NCBI GenBank assembly: GCA_031292755.1
Contig: JARLGM010000034.1
Coordinates: 1-48,492 of the forward strand
Direction: 5' to 3'
From: Candidatus Sulfopaludibacter sp.
GTDB taxonomy: Bacteria; Acidobacteriota; Terriglobia; Bryobacterales; Bryobacteraceae
Length of the DNA: 48,492 bases
A model generated the notes under the pieces. That model saw nothing but the letters and a program-made list of their open reading frames with translations. It ran no database searches and had not been told where the DNA came from. This document shows, one piece after another, positions 45,074 through 48,492 of the stretch (position 1 is the first letter of the stretch; each line of letters begins with the position of its first letter). Made by a program: the position numbers and the translations under genes.

Positions 45074-45103
45074 GTCGAGACTGTCATTGTCGAGACTGTC
45101 ATT
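45074..45103. repeat. Perfect tandem duplication of a 15-bp unit
   Basis: GTCGAGACTGTCATT occurs twice head to tail (45074-45088 and 45089-45103) in the space between the receptor hybrid and tRNA-His. The second copy ends in the TT of the putative -35 element of the tRNA promoter, so the duplication may have arisen without harm to transcription. Confidence 0.9.
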
Positions 45104-45132
45104 TGCTGTCGCCGACAGCACCCTGATAGAAT
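45103..45132 (+). promoter_or_regulatory. Possible promoter of tRNA-His
   Basis: TTGCTG (45103-45108) and TAGAAT (45127-45132) are spaced 18 bases apart; the -10 ends 16 bases before the mature tRNA 5' end. The -35 match to consensus is weak. Confidence 0.35.
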
Positions 45133-45148
45133 TATAGTCTCCTGACAC

Positions 45149-45226
45149 GGTGGGTGTAGCTCAGCTTGGTAGAGCGCCGGATTGTGGTTCCGGTGGCCGA
45201 GGGTTCGAATCCCTCCACCCACCCCA
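45149..45226 (+). tRNA. tRNA-His (anticodon GTG)
   Basis: A full cloverleaf: acceptor GTGGGTG/CACCCAC (45150-45156 with 45216-45222), D arm GCTC/GAGC, anticodon stem CCGGA/TCCGG with loop TTGTGGT and anticodon GTG at 45184-45186, and T arm GAGGG-TTCGAAT-CCCTC. The extra G at -1 (45149) faces discriminator C at 45223, the identity pair unique to tRNA-His. CCA is encoded (45224-45226). An integrase remnant starts 52 bases downstream. Confidence 0.97.
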
Positions 45227-45277
45227 TACAAAATAAGAGACTTACGAGTTTTCGCGAGAACGACACGGTACCGGTTC

Positions 45278-45510
45278 TCATTTCACCCTCCGCAGTTTCG
45301 GCGTCTGCGGTTGGTGGTATGCTGCCGGTTTTTCGCCGGCGGCCTTCAGATCCCCTTCCACCACAATGTCATACCAGCGGTACACGCTTTCGGTTCGGTG
45401 TCCGCTAATCTGCATAGCGATGTGCCGCGGGATGCCGGCGCGCTCCGTATTGCGGATGGCTGATCGGCACAGATCGTGAAAGTGCAGACTGTCAGCGCCG
45501 GAATAAAACA
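45278..45510 (-). pseudogene. C-terminal remnant of a tyrosine recombinase (integrase)
   Basis: The minus strand reads about 70 residues to TGA at 45278-45280: LHFHDLCRSAIRN, GIPRHIAMQISGHRTES and VYRWYDIV. These are the box II region (HxxR), the GH motif and the tyrosine nucleophile of phage-type integrases. The HxxR arginine is Cys here (HDLC), one CGC-to-TGC transition from the usual HDLR, and the N-terminal two thirds are missing, so it is inactive. Position and orientation next to tRNA-His mark an old integration event. Confidence 0.82.
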
Positions 45511-46130
45511 GCAGCAGTCCCGCCGGTTTTGTAGTTCAAAATAGCCGCCCCAGTGGCGGGGACGCGGTATGCACTCTACACAGGATTCTAAATTTCAGCT
45601 TGGCGCCACCGTGGTTTCGGCGATACCATCGAGCTTGCGCCAACTGGTCGAGTTCTCGCGGACGGGCTTTCGGACGTGCGCGGTGTTCTTGATGCGGGAC
45701 CGCGACTCCCAGAGCATTCACCGTCTGTGCGACTGCAACCCAGCCCAGCTCATCCCGCCTGATCAGGCACAATGTGATGCGGGCAACGTCCACGGCGCCG
45801 GTAGACTCAACCTGGTGATCGAATCGGTCCGGCCGGACACCAAGCACCTTCGGGATTCCAATGATCCTGCTCATGCTGACGGCGCAGAGGGTCGCCTACA
45901 GATTGACACCGACGCTTCGCTGAACACGGGTGGGCAAGCTGCGCAACAGCCGCGGCACCGTGTTGGTGTGCCCCGGTGGCCAATTCCTGAGCATTCCGGA
46001 GCCCCTGCCGGCGTCAAAACCGGCGGAAACGCTGCTCTTTTAAACCGGCGCTACACGCAGAGCCAGAAATAGATTGCGCGCCTCCCGCGGGTCCTCCACG
46101 GCGAGGCGGTGGAGGGCCTCATACAGAAGA
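45511..46130. other. 620-base stretch without a recognisable gene
   Basis: Two overlapping ORFs occur, 45569..46072 (plus, 167 residues) and 45536..45874 (minus, 112 residues). Neither shows a domain, a ribosome binding site or a hydrophobic or coiled segment that I recognise. Composition differs from the core genes. Probably decayed mobile DNA between the integrase and the ATPase remnants. Confidence 0.5.
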
Positions 46131-47324
46131 TCAGCTGGCATAGCGCTTGGAGCGCAAATCGAGCGCCTCCCTGCCGCCTTCCAGCAGGTCGATGATCTGT
46201 TCCCGGGTTTCATCCACGGTGCCGCACTTCTCCACTGCCCCTACCCTGCCGCCCGAGTTCATGACCAGCACCAGTTCCGCCTCCGCGAGAACGGGAATAT
46301 TTGCGTTGTGTGTGATGAAAATCATTTGGCGGCGTTTCTTCAGGCGTTGCACCGCGTTGACTACGGTTTCAAAAATGAAGTGATTGTCCAGGTTGTCTTC
46401 CGGCTGATCGATGATCAGCGGGTTGTCCCTTCTCGCCAGAAGGATCGGCAGTAAGTCTGTGCATTTCTGGCCGCGCGAAAGGTCGGCCGCATCCTTTGAA
46501 ATGGGGCCGTCCCGATGTGGAGACATTTAGCTCGATGCCAATGCGGTCTTCGATTGCGGTAACCTCCAGAGCCAGGGGATCCACAGCTTCGCGAAACGCA
46601 TCCAATATCTTCCGCGAGCGCTCCGCTCCGAAATGCGTCAGATCATCGAACGATTCGAGATCGTTGGACTGTATCAGCTGAGCCAGTTGCTCGGGCCTGA
46701 GTTGCATCAGCGGGTATCGGCATTGGCAGATTGCTCTTCCGCCAAGCGCGCCGCGAACACGCTCTGCGCTTCTCGACGCAGTTGGTCGAGAGTTTGCCCC
46801 AACGTCTTCTGTTCCCGCTCTGCGCCGTCCAGTTTCGCAACCTCGCGCTGATTCAGTTGCTGCTGTCGGGAAAGCCTGCCGAAATCCGCTCCGGACTCAC
46901 GGTCGGATGTCGCGATCGTCGCCAGGCGGGCGCGTACGTCGCCGTGTGCCTCGACCTGCTCACTCAGATCCTGGATCGCTCGCTGCGCGGTCATGATCCG
47001 GTCCGCATTCGCTTCCAGCGCCCTCGTGCTTTCGCCCAGAGACAACTGAACTCGCGCCCCGATGATACACGTCAAGCCCTGAGGAAGAGTCACGCTCAGT
47101 CCTGGCAGAAACCCGCCGCTGATTTCGATCTTCTCGACGAACCACATATTGTTCGGCGTCTGCAGGCGCGCTACAGGCCGTGTGCCCCCCGTGTAAGGCC
47201 TACCGTGGAAGCGGATCCGGTACTTTGCCATACTGTACACCAAAGGATCCGTTGCCCTTCCGCAATCGCTGCACTGCTCCCGAGCCCACCGCGTCGGATT
47301 AAGACCGCCGAACGCGCATAGCAT
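46131..47324 (-). pseudogene. Decayed AAA/ABC-type ATPase (TrlF-like C-terminal core), three frames, Walker A lost
   Basis: Three consecutive minus-strand frames form one protein. First (47324-46707): WFVEKIEISGGFLPGLSVTL, TCIIGAR, then directly a coiled coil with EQVEAHGDVRARLATI. Second (46707-46369): QLAQLIQSNDLESFDDLTHF. Third (46526-46131): signature LSRGQKCTDLLPILL, Walker B PLIIDQPEDNLDN, and the H-loop IFITHNANIPVL. The pattern is that of SMC-like ATPases seen in TrlF and related defence-type proteins. After IIGAR the P-loop residues (GSGKST) are gone and the frame resumes in the helical part, so nucleotide binding is abolished. With two frameshifts as well, it is dead. Confidence 0.8.
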
Positions 47325-47568
47325 CTGCGGTCATTTCGGCGCCTCCGAATGCCAGTCGAGGATGCTGTACGGGTGTTATAGATCCCGCCCGCGCGAGTGC
47401 CTTGGAATGGGTCGTGTCTTCCGAGCCAACAATCGCAATGAAACGGTCACGCAGCCAGACCACGCGGGAAGGCAACTATTTGTTCGTTTCTCGCCTCGAT
47501 CCGCTGAACGTGCCGCTCCAGGAAGACGCCGCCTAATTTGTGTCCCGCACCCGGTTCTGCGGAAAAGG

Positions 47569-47777
47569 CGCAATAAATCGTGCTGATGGGGGCGAGTCCC
47601 TCGCCGACATACGCGGCTCGAAACGAGAAAAGGTCGGAAGGGAGGCTTACCCCTGCCCGCGCGCGAGAATAAGCTTACACGCCCATCGATGGCCAATGCT
47701 CCCTGGCGGGTGCCCCTGCTTGTCACTGAGAATGGAGGATACCCCCCCTACTTTTCCCGCAATCACGCAATAAATCG
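47569..47777. repeat. 12-bp direct repeat CGCAATAAATCG, two copies
   Basis: Copies at 47569-47580 and 47766-47777, 185 bases apart, both next to G-rich tracts on their right side. They may be ends of a small lost insertion or a recombination site; two copies are too few to tell. Confidence 0.5.
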
Positions 47778-47896
47778 GGGGTGTGGGGTGTGTCCGTGCC
47801 GGCGGCGCTGGGCGTGGGTTACAGGACTTGGATGCCGTTTACGACGGGGGTGTCATCAGCGACATTTGTTGAGCAATAAGGGATTTTCAGGGAAAA

Positions 47897-47928
47897 GGTG
47901 GGCGCTTAACTGTAGTTTGCTGCCCACC
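47897..47928. repeat. Inverted repeat with 7-bp arms
   Basis: GGTGGGC (47897-47903) and GCCCACC (47922-47928) flank an 18-base loop, with AAAA on the outer side of each arm. It could be a bidirectional terminator or a protein-binding site. A further TGCCCAC near 47991 repeats part of one arm. Confidence 0.4.
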
Positions 47929-48255
47929 AAAACCGGGAAAATAACCCCTGTGGGCTCATTGCGTGAATTGCGTACTGAAAATAGGTTTTCTGCCCACTTC
48001 TCCAGGCGCGGCCGTAGCTCCCCGTTCGGACCGGAATTTACCGGCGGCCGAGGAGATAGAACATGAGGGCGAGCCAGAGCAGGAGGCGGCCACCAAAACA
48101 GCCGGCGCCACTTCAGCATCTGCGCTCCAGCACGGTGCCCACCTCCCGCGCCCGCTTGATCGCCTCGTCCTGTTTCCGCCGCCAGCTTATCGGTGCCGCC
48201 GTGCCGTTGGCATGGATGACGTGGACCGAGAAACCAAAGCACCGCCCTAACTAAA

Positions 48256-48492
48256 CTAACTCCTGACCAGTTTGGTCCCACCGGCGGCTATCGTCGCGCC
48301 CGGTACAGCGGCACAGAAGACCGCCGCTTGAGCCTTGGGAAGTTCCAGATAATTGTTAGAGGCGGCGGGCGAGGGTACCAAAATAGCGGACCACTTTTCG
48401 CCAATCTTTCGCCCCGCCTTTCCCTCTTCAGCGATCATCTCAGAACGGTCCTCGCCGTCAAGGGTTCGCTTCGCCGCGCCCAACAACGGCGC
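48256..48492 (-). CDS. Hypothetical protein, C-terminal part (cut by the window edge)
   Basis: The minus-strand frame is open from the right edge to TAG at 48256-48258 and gives about 78 residues: a charged half (TLDGEDRSEMIAEEGKAGRK) and a more hydrophobic end (VFCAAVPGATIAAGGTK). A TTG at 48486 could start it, but the frame runs on upstream, so the gene may begin outside. I do not recognise it. Confidence 0.45.
   Translation of the reverse strand, partial: APLLGAAKRTLDGEDRSEMIAEEGKAGRKIGEKWSAILVPSPAASNNYLELPKAQAAVFCAAVPGATIAAGGTKLVRS

Larger units (their letters stand above)
47325..48255. other. 930-base degenerate region, no intact gene
   Basis: Short frames only. A plus-strand frame ending at TAA 47536 reads NYLFVSRLDPLNVPLQEDAA and may be the tail of a lost gene that I cannot name. 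A minus-strand frame around 48110-48245 (KQDEAIKRAREVGTVLERRC) looks like part of a small protein but lacks a start and stop of its own. Direct repeats and a hairpin are listed separately. Confidence 0.45.

Noticed and set aside
45511-46130. Possible transposase in the gap after the integrase remnant
   Set aside because: No DDE, HUH or serine-recombinase motif or inverted ends could be read on either strand.
48110-48245. TGA after Cys in a minus-strand frame (LERRC-TGA-SGAG) as a third Sec site
   Set aside because: Region is degenerate, no family or conserved Cys pair is recognisable, and the frame has no clear start or ribosome binding site.
1-48492. CRISPR arrays, rRNA genes, prophage structural genes
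   Set aside because: No regularly spaced repeats, rRNA-like sequence or phage structural motifs were seen.

Overview
The window looks like a chromosomal segment of an Acidobacteriota member of the Solibacter/Bryobacter type. The support is high GC, an acidobacterial VWFA-domain protein, a remnant of an acidobacterial duplicated orphan permease (ADOP), Tat-leader TIM-barrel enzymes and many secreted proteins. This placement is inferred from gene content, not from a marker phylogeny.

The main result is two probable selenocysteine (Sec) genes about 12 kb apart, each interrupted by one in-frame TGA that a standard gene caller would read as a stop. The first (5056..6285) is a membrane-anchored DUF3179 protein whose conserved CxxC has become UxxC; a bacterial SECIS-like hairpin with loop GGUCU follows the UGA. 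The second (17475..18857, minus) is a radical SAM protein whose frame passes a TGA to give a C-terminal C-U-A-E-P tail, the signature of a named radical SAM (seleno)protein family. It also has a hairpin at SECIS distance with G-U in the loop. No selA, selB, selC or selD lies in the window, so the Sec machinery is predicted to be elsewhere in the genome.

Layout. 1-2.7 kb: a small two-ORF unit, then an amidohydrolase and a hydroxypyruvate-isomerase-like enzyme. 2.7-10.7 kb: glycerol use (glpK, glpF, glpD) with the DUF3179 selenoprotein candidate, a fused aldehyde/alcohol dehydrogenase (adhE type) and a coupled STAS protein. 10.8-15.4 kb: RlpA-like protein, a large membrane protein of the 'site-specific recombinase' Gcr family, a mannonate-dehydratase-like enzyme with a dead aminotransferase fragment behind it, and a YceI protein. 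15.5-17.1 kb: a lower-GC DNA methyltransferase with an Mrr-like nuclease tail. 17.5-20.8 kb: the Sec radical SAM gene divergent from nadA-moaA. 31.7-20.9 kb (minus): a tightly packed ten-gene operon, hemX/ccsA-like, hemA, hemC, cobA-hemD fusion, udk, valS, nadC, birA, coaX and an unknown gene, linking tetrapyrrole, NAD, biotin and CoA cofactor metabolism. 31.9-39.1 kb: a SnoaL-fold protein, an SDR, and a 1652-residue secreted TPR protein coupled to a VWFA protein. 39.1-45.0 kb: an ADOP remnant, a second SnoaL-fold protein and a signalling operon (receptor-like hybrid, histidine kinase, REC-PAS-GGDEF-EAL protein with a frameshift, and a REC protein). 45.15 kb: tRNA-His(GTG).

From tRNA-His to the right edge the DNA is a decayed island: an integrase C-terminus whose HxxR arginine is replaced by Cys, an AAA ATPase in three frames without its Walker A, short repeats, and little intact coding sequence. 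The right end of the island is not visible.
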